This document shows, piece by piece, positions 34,946-61,383 of a stretch of DNA of 64,000 nt. Where the stretch lies: contig CM055874.1 of NCBI GenBank assembly GCA_029582165.1, positions 45,650,269-45,714,268 of the forward strand, read 5' to 3'. The position numbers were made by a program, and so were the translations under genes. Origin of the DNA: Portulaca oleracea (lineage: Eukaryota; Streptophyta; Magnoliopsida; Caryophyllales; Portulacaceae). The number at the start of each line of letters is the position of its first letter. The stretch's first letter is position 1. The notes under the pieces were generated by a model. That model made no database searches. It worked only from the letters and a program-made list of their open reading frames with translations, and was not told the DNA's origin.

Positions 34946-35065
34946 ATGGTTTCAAAATCACATATAAATTGGAACCACTCTTTTGAATTATAAAATTTAT
35001 GGGTAAGACCATTATATCAAACACTTTCATACTTTGTCTCTGGTGGCACAATTTTGAAGTATTGG
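34946..35065 (+). mobile_element. diverged SINE-like copy
   Basis: The blocks AAATTGGAACCACTCTTTTG, AAATTTATGGGTAAGACCAT and GAAGTATTGGATTCAGATTT fall in the same order as in the MACPF intron copies. It is strongly diverged. Confidence 0.4.
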
Positions 35066-35471
35066 ATTCAGATTTAAGCTTAGAGTTAGGTTCATTATCT
35101 CTTAGGTCATGTCACGGTTCAATTAGACTCACAAACCAGGCCCACAAGACTCATCCAACTCATTTAGCCCTGGGACTATCTGAAGTAGCTTCTCAGAATA
35201 GGTTGTACTAAACAATTAGTTTTATTGAATAATTTCCTTACAAATCGTTAATCCAAACAACTAATTCACAGACCTACAAACAATTAGTGGGTATCCCATT
35301 TTCACATGTCTATTCTCACCTCCCCTCCTCGAAATTCAATTATGAGCTCGGGTGCACGATGCTTCGTGTGCCCTGCCCATTTTTCACGCTCGAAGAAGTC
35401 CACGCAGCCCAGGAAGAGAATGAAAGCCCGCTATAAGAAGAAGGTTAGTGTATGAGCATTAGTATTTAAGT

Positions 35472-36041
35472 TGTTAGGAAAGTGTCCTAAAATCACCAAA
35501 TCTCTTGATCTCACAATTATTTGTTTCCTAATTGTATTAGGATATTATTTAGGTTTCCTTATTGTGTTGGGTTTCCTAATTGTATTAGATTAAAATCTAT
35601 TTGGAGTGGGAGTCAAGTTAGGTTATAGGGAGTTCACCCTATAAATAGGGTGCATGTTTCTCCACCAAAAACACATCGGTAAACACAGAGAGCTAGAGAG
35701 AGAAAATATTGAGAGAGAAAGGGTCTCACCAATATTTTCCCCAGTGTATCCTGAGAGATTGTGAGTTGAGTGTTGAGAGATTGTTATTGTAATTTCCTTT
35801 GTGGATCGTATCACATCCTGTGATAGTGATCAGGTTGTACTCCTCCTTTCTCATAGTGGATTATTTTCTGGCTGTCGTCGTCCGTGGGTTTTTCTCCGAG
35901 TTCTTCGGTTTCCCACGTAATTCTGATGTTTGATTTTATCGCTTATTTTTCGTTCCTAAATTTTGTCGTAATATCCGTCATCTCGTTTTCGATTCTATTA
36001 TTCGCTTCTGCTGTTACCTTGCTACTCACTTTTCTCTAACA
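35472..36041 (+). repeat. 5' LTR of copia element 2
   Basis: Runs from TGTTAGGAAAGTGTCC to TTTCTCTAACA. TATAAATAGGG at about 35639-35649 is a likely TATA box for the element transcript. Confidence 0.95.
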
Positions 36042-36043
36042 AG

Positions 36044-36055
36044 TGGTATCAGAGC
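36044..36055 (+). other. primer binding site of copia element 2
   Basis: TGGTATCAGAGC, complementary to initiator methionine tRNA, lies two bases inside the 5' LTR. Confidence 0.93.
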
Positions 36056-36064
36056 AAGGTGGAG

Positions 36065-39000
36065 ATGGCTTCAATCATGAAGTGCGATATTCCAAAATTG
36101 GATGGAACGAGGAGTTTTACTATGTGGAGACTGCAGATGAAGGCGGTCCTGATTCAGCACGGGTTATGGGATGTGATTGAGTATCCCGACACGAAGCGAT
36201 GCGACGATGGCGATGATGAATTCCAAAACTCGGAAGGATATCGAGGGAATCGACTCAAGGAGTGGAAGAAGCTTGAAGATAAGGCTCTGGCAGGGATTCA
36301 GCTGTGCTTGGCGGAGCACATTCAGAGAGAGGTGATGCATATCGAGAAACCTCGGGAGCTGGACAAACGGAAGAGCTGTACATGTCGAAGAGTCGTGCAA
36401 ACAAGTACCGAATGAAGGAGAAATTCTACAGGTTGAAGATGCCCCAAGGTACTTCTATTCAGGCACATCTTAGTGAATTTGATTCTATTATTACTGAATT
36501 GGAATCAATGGATATAAAACATACTGATGAGGATAAGGCTTTTCATTTAATTGTCACTGCATCAGATAAACAATTTAAGGAAATCATGTTGTATGGGAAT
36601 CGTGGTGACCTTAACCTTAGTGAAGTAAAGGCTAGTTTACTGTCTAAGGAGAAACTTGATACCGATGGTGATGACCAGGGTGGTGATGCTATGGTTGTAA
36701 GGGTAAGAAACACTGAACGTAAGGGAAACGGGTCTAGAGGGAGGTCTAAACACCGTTCAAAGTCTAGGAATCCTCACAAGAATAAGAAGTGTAACTACTG
36801 TAGTAAGATGGGGCATATAGAGAGAGACTGTTGGGCAAAACAGAGAGACCAGAAGCAGGAGGGTAAGGATAATCACACCAAACCTGGTACCTCAAACTGC
36901 GTAGAGTCCGAGTCAGATGGTGATGGGTTTGTAGTTACGGATGATGCCTTGGCTACCACATCGAGTAGGATAGCTAGAGATGAGTGGGTTCTTGACACGG
37001 GGTGCACCTATCATATGTGTCCTTATAAGGACTGGTTCGAGTCTTATGAGAATGTTGACACCGGGGTTGTAGTCATGGGTAACGACACAGCCTGCAAGGT
37101 TGCAGGAATCGGTAGCATCAAAATCAAGACTCATGATGGCATCGTTAGAACTCTCAAGGAGGTTCGTCATATCCCTAACATGACTCGAAATTTAATTTCT
37201 TCGAGTACTCTTGAGACTAACGGCTGCAGGTACAAAGGAGAAGATGGTGTTTTGAAAGTGTGCAGGGGTTCCATGGTTCTTATAAAGGGAATCAGGAAGG
37301 GCAGTCTATACATCCTGCAGGGGTCTACAGTGACAGGATCTGCAGCGATCTAAATCTTGATGAGTCCGACAAAGACAAATGGCACATGAGACTAGGCCAC
37401 ATGGGTGAGAAGAGAATGTCAATGTTGAGCAAGAAGGGATACCTTGAAGGCGCAAAGATCGGCAAGTTGGAGTTTTGCGATCACTGTGTCTACGGAAATG
37501 TAAGAGGTTAGCTTTTCAAGGGCTAAACATACAACAACAGGGATCCTTGATTATATTCATTCAGATTTGTGGGGTCCTGCTAGAGTGCCATCACTGGGTG
37601 GCAAGCGCTACATGTTGACATGTGGATGACTTCTCGAGGAAGACTTGGGTTTATTTTCTGCGGCACAAGAATGAGGCATTCTCATATTTCAAGAAGTTCA
37701 AAGCTTTGGTGGAGAACTGCAGCAGGAAAATCAAGAAACTCAGATGACAATGGGTTGGAGTTTGTTGATTCGAATTTCGACTCTGCGAGGAGCATGGGAT
37801 TGTGAGGCATCGAACCTTGGTGGGTAAGCCTCAGCAAAACGGGGTAGCCGAGAGAATCAACAGGACACTCCTGGAGAAAGCCCGCTGCATGCTCTCGAAT
37901 GCAGGGCTTTGGAAGAACAAATCGCTCGGGCGAGGTGATATCTCACGCTCGCTACTGCGAATAGATCACCTCATGCCTCTATCGAATACCGATTCGGAGG
38001 AAGTATGGGCAGTAATCGATTAATTATTCTAATTTGAGAATTTTTGGATGTCTGTATATGTCCATGTGAATGATAGGAAGTCTCTCTGTAGTCATTAAAT
38101 GCATGTTTCTAGGTTACGTCCGAGTCTAAGGGATATAGAATGTGGTGTCTGATTTGATGAAAGTTATTCATCTAGAGATGTAACCTTTAATGAAAGCTGC
38201 TATGTTATCCGGAATGGAATCTACCGGTACTTACGATGATGCAGAAATCGGGAGAAGGATGCGGGAAGAATGGTGTTCGAGGTGGAGCGAGCTCAAGTGG
38301 AGTGCTGGAACTCGCAATCGAGCGAACCATCGATGCTCTGAACCAACTCAGGTTGATGAGGCTGAAATTGAGACAAATGTTCCTTAGGTGGAGGAACAAC
38401 CATGCATTGCTAGAGATCGTCCCAGGAGGGAGATCAGGAGACCAGTGCGATATACTGAAGAAGATGATGCTATGATTGCTTATGCGTTGAGTGTTGCAGA
38501 GGAGACTCCGAAGGTGTTGAACCTTCTACCTATCAGGAGGCCATCTCTTGTCCGTATGCCTCAAACTGGATAGGAGCTATGCAAGAGGAGATGAAGAGTC
38601 TGCAGAAAAATCATACATGGGAGCTATGTAAGTTGCCCAAAGGGCGACGAGCTCTTCATGCAGTGGGTGTACAAGAGAAAGGAAGGTATCCCCGGTGTAG
38701 AAAGTACAAGGTGGAAGGCCGAGTTAGTGGTAAGGGGTTGCAACCAGAAAGAAGGAATCGACTACAACGAAGTATTCTCGCCATCGTGAGGCATCGTCGA
38801 TCCGCACCTTGCTTGCCTTTGTTGCTCTATTTGATTTGGAGTTGGAGCAACTTGATGTCAAGACGACTTTCCTCCATGGCGAGTTGGAGGAGGAAATATA
38901 TATGAGGCGGCTAGAGGTTTCATCGTTCTAGTAGCGAGAGCAGTATGCAGATTAAGAAAGTCCTTGTATGGACTTAAACAGGCACCCAGGCAGTGGTACA

Positions 39001-40073
39001 AAAGGTTTGATACCTTTATGGTAGGGCAAGGGTACACAAGAAGTCACTATGATAATTGTGTGTACTACAGACAATTTGAAGAAAGGTCTTTCATTTATTT
39101 ATTATTGTATGTGGATGACATATTGATTGCCTCCAGGGACATGTCACTAATAAAGAAGCTAAAATCTCAACTCAACCAAGAGTTTGAGATGAAAGACCTC
39201 GGAGCGGCGAAGAAGATTTTGGGTGTGGAGATCCAAAGGGATAGAAAGGCAGGGAAGCTGTTCCTGTCTCAGAAGAAATATCTGGAGAAGGTATTGGACA
39301 GATTTAACATGAGAAACTGTAAAGCAGTTTCAACTCCTTTAGCTGCACACTTCAAGTTGTTTGGTGAGAACTATCCTAAATCTGATTTGGAGGTAAGGAG
39401 GATGTCTAATATTCCCTATGCTAGTGCAGTTGATAGTTTGATGTATGCTATGGTGTGTACTAGACCTGACACATCGCAGCTTGATTAGTGTGGTGAGTAG
39501 ATATATGCAGAATCCAGGGAAGGAGCATTGGGAAGGAGTGAAGTGGATCCTTCGCTATGTGAAGGGTACTTTGGAGAAGGGCATCCTGTATGATAGAGGT
39601 AGTGCTGCAACGTCTGATGTTGCAGGTTATGTTGATGTTGATTATGGTGGAGATCTGGATAGGAGACGCTCAATTTCAGGGTATGTGTTCGTCATGTGTG
39701 GAGGAGCAAATATCTTGGAAAGCTTCACTTCAATCTATAGCAGCTCTGTCTACTACAGAGGCTGAATATATTCTCGGAAGGAGTGAAGGAGGAAGGAGGC
39801 CATCCGGTTGAGGGATTGGTCATGGAGCTTGGAGTACCACAGGCGAGGCGTGGTTTATTGCATACCGAGTGCTATACATCGACAAAGAATGACACTTATC
39901 ATTCAAGACCAAGCATATAAGCGTCGGTATCACTTCATCAAAGATACTGATTCTTTGCAGGAGAGATCGTGGTGAAGAAGGTTCATACCGATAATCCTGC
40001 GCATGTTAACAAGCCTCTATCTATCGCTAAGTTCGAACATTGTTTGGACTTAGTTGGTGTTCTAAGCATGTAG
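36065..40073 (+). pseudogene. gag-pol polyprotein relic of copia element 2
   Basis: Gag begins with an ATG at 36065 (MASIMKCDIPKLDG). It shifts frame near 36340-36390 and then continues open to 37353 through a CCHC knuckle CNYCSKMGHIERDC and an intact protease site VLDTGCTYHM. The pre-integrase block WHMRLGHMGEKRM is in a different frame (from about 37350). The integrase region (37510-38950) is scrambled by many small shifts and stops. Reverse transcriptase is best preserved at 38964-39488, with SLYGLKQAPRQWY and YVDD. RNase H pieces reach the stop at 40071-40073. It cannot make an active polyprotein. Confidence 0.9.
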
Positions 40074-40170
40074 AGCCTGCGGCCACGCTCTGCGGAGGGG
40101 CGTGTTGATGGCGACAGTCAAGATGTTTATCTGGACCGATGATTCGTTGATTTTAGTCCAAGGTGGAGTT

Positions 40171-40742
40171 TGTTAGGAAAGTATCCTAAAATCACCAAAT
40201 CTCTTGATCTCACAATTATTTGTTTCCTAATTGTATTAGGATATTATTTAGGTTTCCTTATTGTGTTGGGTTTCCTAATTGTATTAGATTCTAAATCTAT
40301 TTGGAGTGGGAGTCAAGTTAGGTTATAGGGAGTTCACCCTATAAATAGGGTGCATGTTTCTCCACCAAAAACACATCGGTAAACACAGAGAGCTAGAGAG
40401 AGAAAATATTGAGAGAGAAAGGGGTCTCACCAATATTTTCCCCAGTGTATCCTGAGAGATTGTGAGTTGAGTGTTGAGAGATTGTTATTGTAATCTCCTT
40501 TGTGGATCATATCACATCCTGTGATAGTAATCAGGTTGTACTCCTCCTTTCTCATAGTGGATTATTTTCTGGCTGTCGCCGTCCGTGGGTTTTTCTCCGA
40601 GTTCTTCGGTTTCCCACGTAATTCTGATGTTTGATTTTATCGCTTATTTTTCGTTCCTAAATTTTGTCGTAATATCCGTCATCTCGTTTTCGATTCTATT
40701 ATTCGCTTCCGCTGTTACATTGCTACTCACTTTTCTCTAACA
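40171..40742 (+). repeat. 3' LTR of copia element 2
   Basis: Runs from TGTTAGGAAAGTATCC to TTTCTCTAACA, preceded by the purine-rich AAGGTGGAG (polypurine tract). It differs from the 5' LTR at about ten scattered sites, mostly transitions. Confidence 0.95.
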
Positions 40743-41096
40743 TAAGTATATGAGCATTCAAGTTCTATGTCCTGAGCATACTTGTTCTAAGGCATGAGCA
40801 TTAACGTTTAGGGTTATGAGCAATGATGTTTAGGATTATGAACATAGTAGTTTCTGAGTATAATACTTGCAAGTAATAGGCATGCAAGTGCTAGATTATG
40901 AACAAACTTGTTGTAGGGTATGAGCATTGGTGTGTAGGTTTGTGAGCAATGGTGGTCAGGATTATGAGCATAACGGTTGTAAGATATGAGCATACAACGC
41001 GCCCCTTTATTGGGCCGCAGAAGACGCTGGAGCAAAGACGCGCCGATGTCACATAGCCTGGGCTCATCATGCTCCGTGCACCTGGACTCACGATAG

Positions 41097-43235
41097 ACAC
41101 CCCCCCCAAACAAAAAAATATATATATAAGAAAAAAAAACAAGAAAAAGGACTTTTTGTGTACGCAAAGGAATCCTTTGGACTGGCTAACATAGCAGGCC
41201 ACCAAAATGCAAGCATGGTAATGATGAGAGCATATGCAACAGGAAACATCCCATGCTTTTTGAGAAGAAAGCCGCGCCGAAGGCATATGATTATCATTGG
41301 ATGTAAAGGCACAAAAATTGCACTAATACCATATTATTCCCTGGTGATTATGTTAATCATTAATGCTGAAATTCCAGAAAACCCAACTGCCTCTAATCAT
41401 GATCATGATGGAACCCTTTTGATTAGATTACTTAAAGATTAAAAAGAGATGAAAAAGGAGGGGGTAGGGGTCCGGTTTTGCATTTACTTTTAGTACAGGG
41501 AAAGCACCAAAAAGCAATTCTGAAAATCTGGGTTTTATGGGGGCAATTGCATTCTTTTGAAATTCTCTTGTTAAGACTAAAGATTTGGAACAATAGATTC
41601 TGTTCATGAGTAAAAACAAGTTTAAGTGGTTGAAACTTGCAATCATGGTTTTACAAATGCATTTGGAAATGGATTGCTGGACAATGATTTATAGAAGTGA
41701 CATGACATAACTAAGAGGAAATTTGTTTGTTGTATGTGTCTGTCAATCTATCAGTGTTTAGTGACATAACAACTAAAGAATGTGGGTTTTTTTTTTTAAT
41801 GCAAAGATTGTTTATTATTAATTTTTAATTATTCAAAGTTTAGAGCGGGCTGCAAAATCATCTATACAAGACCAAAGCAAACCATTTGCAAAGATTGCTT
41901 ATTGTATGTCTGTTTAATGACATGAACGCATGCTTGACAATGGCTCACCATCCTCTCTATATTTCTCAATCTCTTCAAATAATCGTATCCATCGCCATGG
42001 CAATTTTCTTAAGAACTCAAAGATTTCTTTTTTTTCTTTCCCAAAAACGGAGCTTTGGCGAAAGTATTGGGGAAGGTTCAAAGTTAATGCCTAATGGTTG
42101 ATTTAAAGTTAATGCCTAATGGCTGATTTACTTGATTGCATGAGAAATTCCAAATTTAGTGAAATTTTGAATCCATAAAAAAAAAAAAAGAAGATAGGTG
42201 ATATTAATCGATATTAATCATTTTTAAATATAAAAGCTCTCAAACTCTTGCTCACAAAAGAAAACTGCGGCCGGGGGGTGGATAAGCCGCCGCCATGCAC
42301 CCGCCGCCGCAATCCCTCCGTCCGTCTCAGAAATTGATCCTGGCCATTGGAGCACGCTTACCCCCAAATATGGCCATTTGGCTTCAGTTGTGCTGTAGGT
42401 GCAATTTATTAGGTGCACTTAGAATATTGCTCCAAATATTACAATTGTTCACCCATATATGTTAGGTTGTTTGCTCTGATTATTATAATTGTTCATTCGC
42501 AAATATCTGAAACATATACTCCGAATACATGTAATATATATTGTGTTGGGGAGATATTGACTTCCAAGGCTCTATAATTTACCAATTCCAAAGATTGCCC
42601 ATTTTTTTCAATCAGAATCCAAAGCACTACGGTGCCAATTGCCATTTATTTCAAAAAAAAAAAAGTAAATTGTCCAACACAGTTTCATGTAAATATTTAA
42701 TGTAACTAGTAGTAACAGTTATCTGTAAAGCACATCAGCAAACTCCGATAAATATACAACAAAAAATGCTCCAATTCATATCAATAACATCAGAGAATTC
42801 CAAAAAACATTGGTGAATTTGTTATTTAATGTAACTAGTAGTAGGACTCATGTTGGCTTTTGAGTCAGAATTTCAGTGAGTTGCTAAATTTGTAAGGTAT
42901 AATTAATGATGTTATTGTTAGGTGCACCAGAAACCACAACCTAACCCAAGCAGACAACAAGGCATGAATATAGGAATTCAACAGCCTGGACAATATCCCC
43001 ACACGGCCACACTCTTCCCCTTTCTAAAACTAAAGCCACAGCAAAAAATAAAACAATTAAACAAATAAATAACAAATATTTGCCCATCAACAGTATGGTG
43101 GTGAATGATGATCAACATTACAAGACCCAAATAGATGAAAGGAAAAGCAAATCAAATAAGTAGCAGAAAGCATAATATGTGATACAATTCAATGTACCTC
43201 TACAGCTCTACCAATTTAAATTCTTCACTCAACGT
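41097..43235. other. intergenic sequence downstream of PWD
   Basis: No supported gene. It contains a C-run and A-run boundary at 41100-41145, a GC-rich patch at about 42262-42325 and many homopolymers. AGTGCAATTTATTAGGTG at about 31497 (RhoGDI intron 2) and GGTGCAATTTATTAGGTG at about 42398 are related dispersed sequence. Confidence 0.4.
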
Positions 43236-43452
43236 ACTCGAACCAATCTCTCTAACTTTACTTTTAGGGGTACGACTGTTACAACAGACCACCCCCAAAC
43301 CCCAAACATCTTATTTTGCAGAACCCACCAGTCTCTGCAAAATTTTTAATTCAACGGCCGAACAGCTATGTCAGACCCCCCCCCCCCTCCTTTTCTCCCC
43401 CCAATCCAGCCTTGCAACACGACTTCTGGAGTATTGGAAACTGAATTCAGGA
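43236..43452 (+). mobile_element. diverged SINE-like copy with C-rich insertion
   Basis: GAACCAATCTCTCTAACTTT, TTAGGGGTACGACTGTTACA and ACCACCCCCAAACCCC match the SINE-like block order seen in the MACPF introns. GGAGTATTGGAAACTGAATT matches its end, displaced by extra sequence that includes a C run at about 43377-43387. Confidence 0.35.
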
Positions 43453-43675
43453 TCAGTGTACCATACCACAGACCACTTAAATGAGATACATCGCATCACA
43501 CATATATCACACAAAATCGTGTTATCATTTTATTGGAAAATGGTCTGATGTATACAGACAACAGGAACATAAATATGCTGCCCATAACCACAGACCAGAA
43601 GACTATATATCATATATAGAAATACAACATAAATATGATGAATACATACTGACAGCCAGCAACAGGGAGGCGAAT

Positions 43676-57665
<13,990 letters not shown>

Positions 57666-57900
57666 TGTCGAATGATACTGAATTTCAAACCGAATCGAGT
57701 AAACTCAACTTCCAATTAGATCAAACTTGGTACCCAATCGTGTAAGACTACTATGAATTGGGAGTATCAATCAATTATGAAGAGAGAGAGAGATAGAAGG
57801 AGACGACGTAGGAAGGACGAAGAACAAATATCGAAGGCCCATCTGGAGAGTGGAGCAAGAAGAGAGAGAGTGAGAGAGAGAAGAAATGCCGCTTTAATTC
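57666..57900 (-). promoter_or_regulatory. PWD leader and proximal promoter
   Basis: Reading toward the gene, CT-rich runs (GAGAGA on the plus strand at about 57780-57795 and 57860-57886) precede the ATG at 57665. Such tracts are common in plant core promoters lacking a TATA box, and none was confidently found. Confidence 0.4.
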
Positions 57901-58112
57901 TCACCTTTCGTTTTTAAACAAAAATTAATTAATGTTTACTATTATTGTAATTTTGTAGTAATGCGGGTCCTATAAACTAGGCCATTCATTGCTTTCAGAA
58001 AATCTTTTTTCTCAATCATAAACTTTGCTTTTGTTTTTTTCTCCCTTAACAACGAATAAATATCTTATTTAAGGTACCATGTCCGTCTCTTTAAAGACAT
58101 GGTAAGATATTA

Positions 58113-58360
58113 CTACCTCCGTCCCATATTGTTTGTCCATCCAAATATATTTAAAAGTCCAATGGTCATGGGAAATGAGATGAAAAATGTGTAAGGTACC
58201 AAAATTGTCCTTACTTTTCTCATGTGAAGAAAAATAAAAAAAACAAAAGAGTATTTATTAGGGGTATAATAGGAATTACAATCATTGGAATTATAAAATG
58301 GACAAACATTTTGGGACAAAGGAGTTAAGTAGATGGACAAACAATTTAGGACGAAGGTAG
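58113..58360. mobile_element. Stowaway-like MITE with repeated right end
   Basis: TA flanks at 58111-58112 and 58361-58362; ends CTACCTCCGTCCCATATTGT and ACAATTTAGGACGAAGGTAG. A second right-end-like sequence, ATGGACAAACATTTTGGGAC, lies about 35 bp further in, so the right terminus is duplicated. Confidence 0.8.
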
Positions 58361-58475
58361 TAAGATAGAGGTAATGATATGAGTCTTGTCCCAAGATATT
58401 TTTTATGAATTTTATTCTTCATTAAATTGGTACCTTTTATGATTTTGATACTAATTTTGTTATTATAAGTATTAA

Positions 58476-58714
58476 TTATCAATTATAATAAGTTTAGGAT
58501 GTATAGGCTGCGCCAATGAACACAAATGATGCCCTAATAGAATCAACCTCCTCGTTAAGCTTATGCTAAGTGTTTTTTTGAAATATAAAAAATAATCGAT
58601 AAATGTAACTTTATGCAATTTATATGTGATATTATTGTTATATTATAGAATTTAATCATACCATTCAATTATATGTGATAAATGGTATCTTCCTCTAAGA
58701 CACATATCATTTTC
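58476..58714. repeat. direct repeat, copy 1 (partner at 62259-62503)
   Basis: About 240 bp beginning TTATCAATTATAATAAG and containing GTAGGCTGCGCCAATGAAC-like and GACACATATCATTTTC blocks are repeated 3.8 kb to the right in the same orientation with moderate divergence. It encodes nothing recognisable. Confidence 0.85.
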
Positions 58715-59403
58715 ACATTGAATATCATAGCTTTAAAGAATATAAAAAAATAAAAAATTGATATAATTATTAACTATAATAATCATTTAAATTTGTTGAT
58801 TTTTTTTTACTTAATTTACATGCTTAATATTGACTTACGTGGCACTAAGTACATAAAATTAAAAGCGTGCTTAATATGGCAACCAACAAAGCAAATAATA
58901 ACATAATATTATAGTTTTTTCCTTTCTTGCTACATAAAATAGTGGGTATAATTATAATATGTTGGTATGTGGGTAAAAAAGAAAAAATGAGGTAGCAAAA
59001 ATGTTATGATTATTTTAATATTTTTTTATTAAAGTAATTAGAGTAATGTGATTATTATTGTTATTGTGATTAGATGTGGTTACTTTTAAAATACCACGCA
59101 CACAAAAGAACAGGATTGTGTAGATCAACTCTTACTCTATTTTGTTTGTATACATATTAAAGTTAAATAATAGAACTCTTAGAAACATCATTAAGGGAAT
59201 GAAAGATATTTAATTAGGAATAAAAAAATAAAATCAATGAACTTTTAAAAGAATGACAAAAATAATAACATGAATAGAGGAATTTGAATGTGTAGAAATA
59301 TAGAGTGAGTGGTAGAGAAAAGGGGATGGTAGACGTAAAAGGGAAAAAAGGAAGTAGAAAGACTGTCGTTCATTCTCTAATTAAACTCAAATTTAGCAAT
59401 AAA
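58715..59403. other. gene-free AT-rich sequence
   Basis: No gene, terminus or inverted repeat was recognised. The region holds runs of A or T and TAT-rich words. Confidence 0.4.
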
Positions 59404-60344
59404 TTACTAAAAGGTACCATATGTTTTGCGGTATCTATTTTTAGGAGACCATATTATTGAAAATAATTTTTAGGTACCCTGTGTTTTGTAGTACCTATTT
59501 TCTGGTGACAAATTATCTTTTATTTTTATTACAAGATCCTCAAGACTATGTAAAATTGCAAATATATCTCTACCCTGATAAAAGCTTGTCAATTTATATT
59601 TCCACCTGCATTACGATTTGTTTTACAGAAAGGAAATTGGATTTAAATAATCTGAACTTTGGGCCATAGTAGACTAAATAATCTGAACTTTAAATTTTAT
59701 TCTAAATAATCTGAACTTTGACCCCCTTGGATTCTAGTAGCACGCCATCGAGTTAAGTTGAACTTAACTCGGTGGTGGAATGACGTGGCAGCGGAGGCAC
59801 GTGCCTGGGCTTTTTAGTTGTGTCATGGCAGCTTACCATTACGTCCCGCCGCCGAGTTAAGTGTAACTTAACTCGGTGGCGTGCTACTATAATTCAAGGG
59901 GTCAAAGTTCAGATTAATTAAGACCAAATCTAAAGTTCAGATTATTTAGTCGACTATGGCCCAAAGTTCAGATTATTTAAATCCAATTTCCCTTTAAAAA
60001 AATTAGCATCTCCATATTTTTCATTGACAAGCTCTGATAATTTGTTTTAAAGAATTATTATTTGCTCTGCTTGCTATTTGCTCTAATATCAAATGAAAAA
60101 TATGGAGATGCTAATTCTTTAAAACAAATAGTAATGCAGATGGAAATATAAATTGATAAGTTTTTATGAAAGTAGGGATATTTTTGCAATTTTACATAGT
60201 CTTGGGGATCTTGTAATAAATCTAAAAGATAATTTGTCATCAGAAAATAGGTACTACAAAACACAGGATACCTATAAATTATTTTCAATAATATGGTTCC
60301 CTAAAAATAGATATCACAAAATATAGGGTTCCTTTTACTTAAAA
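59404..60344. mobile_element. fold-back element, interrupted
   Basis: The left arm (about 59404-59629) and right arm (about 60092-60344) are reverse complements over about 230 bp. The match includes CTATTTTTAGG, CATATTATTGAAAATAATTT, TGTGTTTTGTAGTACCTATT and CAAGACTATGTAAAATTGCA. The left arm resumes after the inserted element at about 60000-60025 (TTAGCATCTCCATATTTTTC, paired with 60092-60116). The original loop is therefore only about 65 bp. Open frames in both arms are mirror copies and not genes. Confidence 0.85.
59630..59994. mobile_element. inverted-repeat element nested in the fold-back element
   Basis: The left end AGGAAATTGGATTTAAATAA and the right end TTATTTAAATCCAATTTCCC are nearly perfect inverted repeats, and the match continues through TCTGAACTTTGGGCCATAGT. 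Inside, two short hairpins (CGAGTTAAGTTGAACTTAAC at about 59759 and CGAGTTAAGTGTAACTTAAC at about 59855) sit on either side of a GC-richer centre with ACGTGGCAGC and GCACGTGC. The A-rich flanks hide the exact target duplication. Confidence 0.8.
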
Positions 60345-61349
60345 ATTCTTTAAACGGTCCAAATGCTTGACAAACTAGAAACCTAATTTATCCATCCCTT
60401 TCAAAATAAATTAATACCAATATTACTGAGAGATCAGTTCCAATATATACCATGTAGAGTAGATAAATTCAACTAATCAATTATGCTTTAAAATTTATTT
60501 ATTCTCAATATTTATAGTTATTCCTGATAATTTTAAGCAATTTCCTAAAAAGCCATTCAAATGAACTGATAAAGGAAATAATGTCAATATCAATTCTTTT
60601 GGGCCTAAAACGATTGTACAAAAAAAGAACTCAGATCCATTACAAAAACGAGCAACAAATGATTAGGTTCAGCCCTTACAATAACAAGCAATATAAAGCA
60701 TACATTTTTACCCATCAACAACCAACAACACATCCAGTAGCTTCAGGCGACACTCAGTGAGAGGACAAAGTCGAGAAGCATCACAAAATTGAGAAAGCTC
60801 AAATCAGAAACTAAAAGCAAATCAATCACAAAGCCATTACATTACATTAGACTTAACTTCAACGCATTAGGCTCCTCAGCAATTAATACAATAAAATGCA
60901 TTATTTACCCATAGTTCTCACATATCTTCACTTGAAATGAACTTAGGAAAAACTCCATAACAAAAATAAAATGTAGCAAGGGTAAAGGCATGAAGAAAAT
61001 AGAGAAGAGAGGGCATTGTTGTTTGCTTTATCCCCATAACATTGTAGTTACATCTTAAACTTAGATATGAGAAATGCAAGAAATTGAAAAATTGATTTGT
61101 AGTCCAACTAAATTAAGTTTGAAAGTTTATTTTTGGATAAAATAATTTAACCCAAATTAACATGCAATCAACCCTAATCGAATGGTCAATAGTCTTATCA
61201 AATGTACTTTCATGCTTTTCAGGAAAAAAGGAAAGAAAGAAATTGAAAACTAGTAGCAGATTTATCAAAAAAAAAAAGTTTAGGGATATTGTGGGTGTGA
61301 GCATTATGATTTTTCAGGTACTTAATTAGTTATTAAAATAATTAAAGTA

Positions 61350-61383
<34 letters not shown>

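Larger units (their letters stand above)
35472..40742 (+). mobile_element. Ty1/copia LTR retrotransposon 2 (plus strand, young, defective)
   Basis: Two long LTRs (570 and 572 bp) flank about 4.1 kb of internal sequence. The 5-bp target duplication TAAGT is perfect (35467-35471 and 40743-40747). The LTRs differ at only about ten positions by eye, so this insertion is much younger than copia element 1. Domain order is copia type and the motifs look Tork/Tnt1-like. The coding part is badly damaged despite the young LTRs. Confidence 0.95.
35340..41096. mobile_element. repeat with degenerate ATGAGCAT units, interrupted by copia element 2
   Basis: Left of the copia insertion the sequence reads GAGCTCGGGTGCACGATGCT, then TATGAGCATTAG. 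To its right, 40743-41010 is built from about ten degenerate units centred on TATGAGCAT or TATGAGCAA, followed by CATGCTCCGTGCACCTGGAC. The reverse complement of that right end (GTCCAGGTGCACGGAGCATG) resembles the left end, suggesting an older inverted-repeat element of about 480 bp before the copia insertion. No protein is encoded. Confidence 0.5.

Noticed and set aside
40743..41010. CRISPR-like array from spaced ATGAGCAT words
   Set aside because: The units are degenerate and irregularly spaced, the genome is plant, and no cas genes are present; it is part of a mobile repeat.
59457..60288. Two similar 70-76 codon proteins on opposite strands
   Set aside because: They are the two arms of one fold-back element read from each strand, not a duplicated gene.
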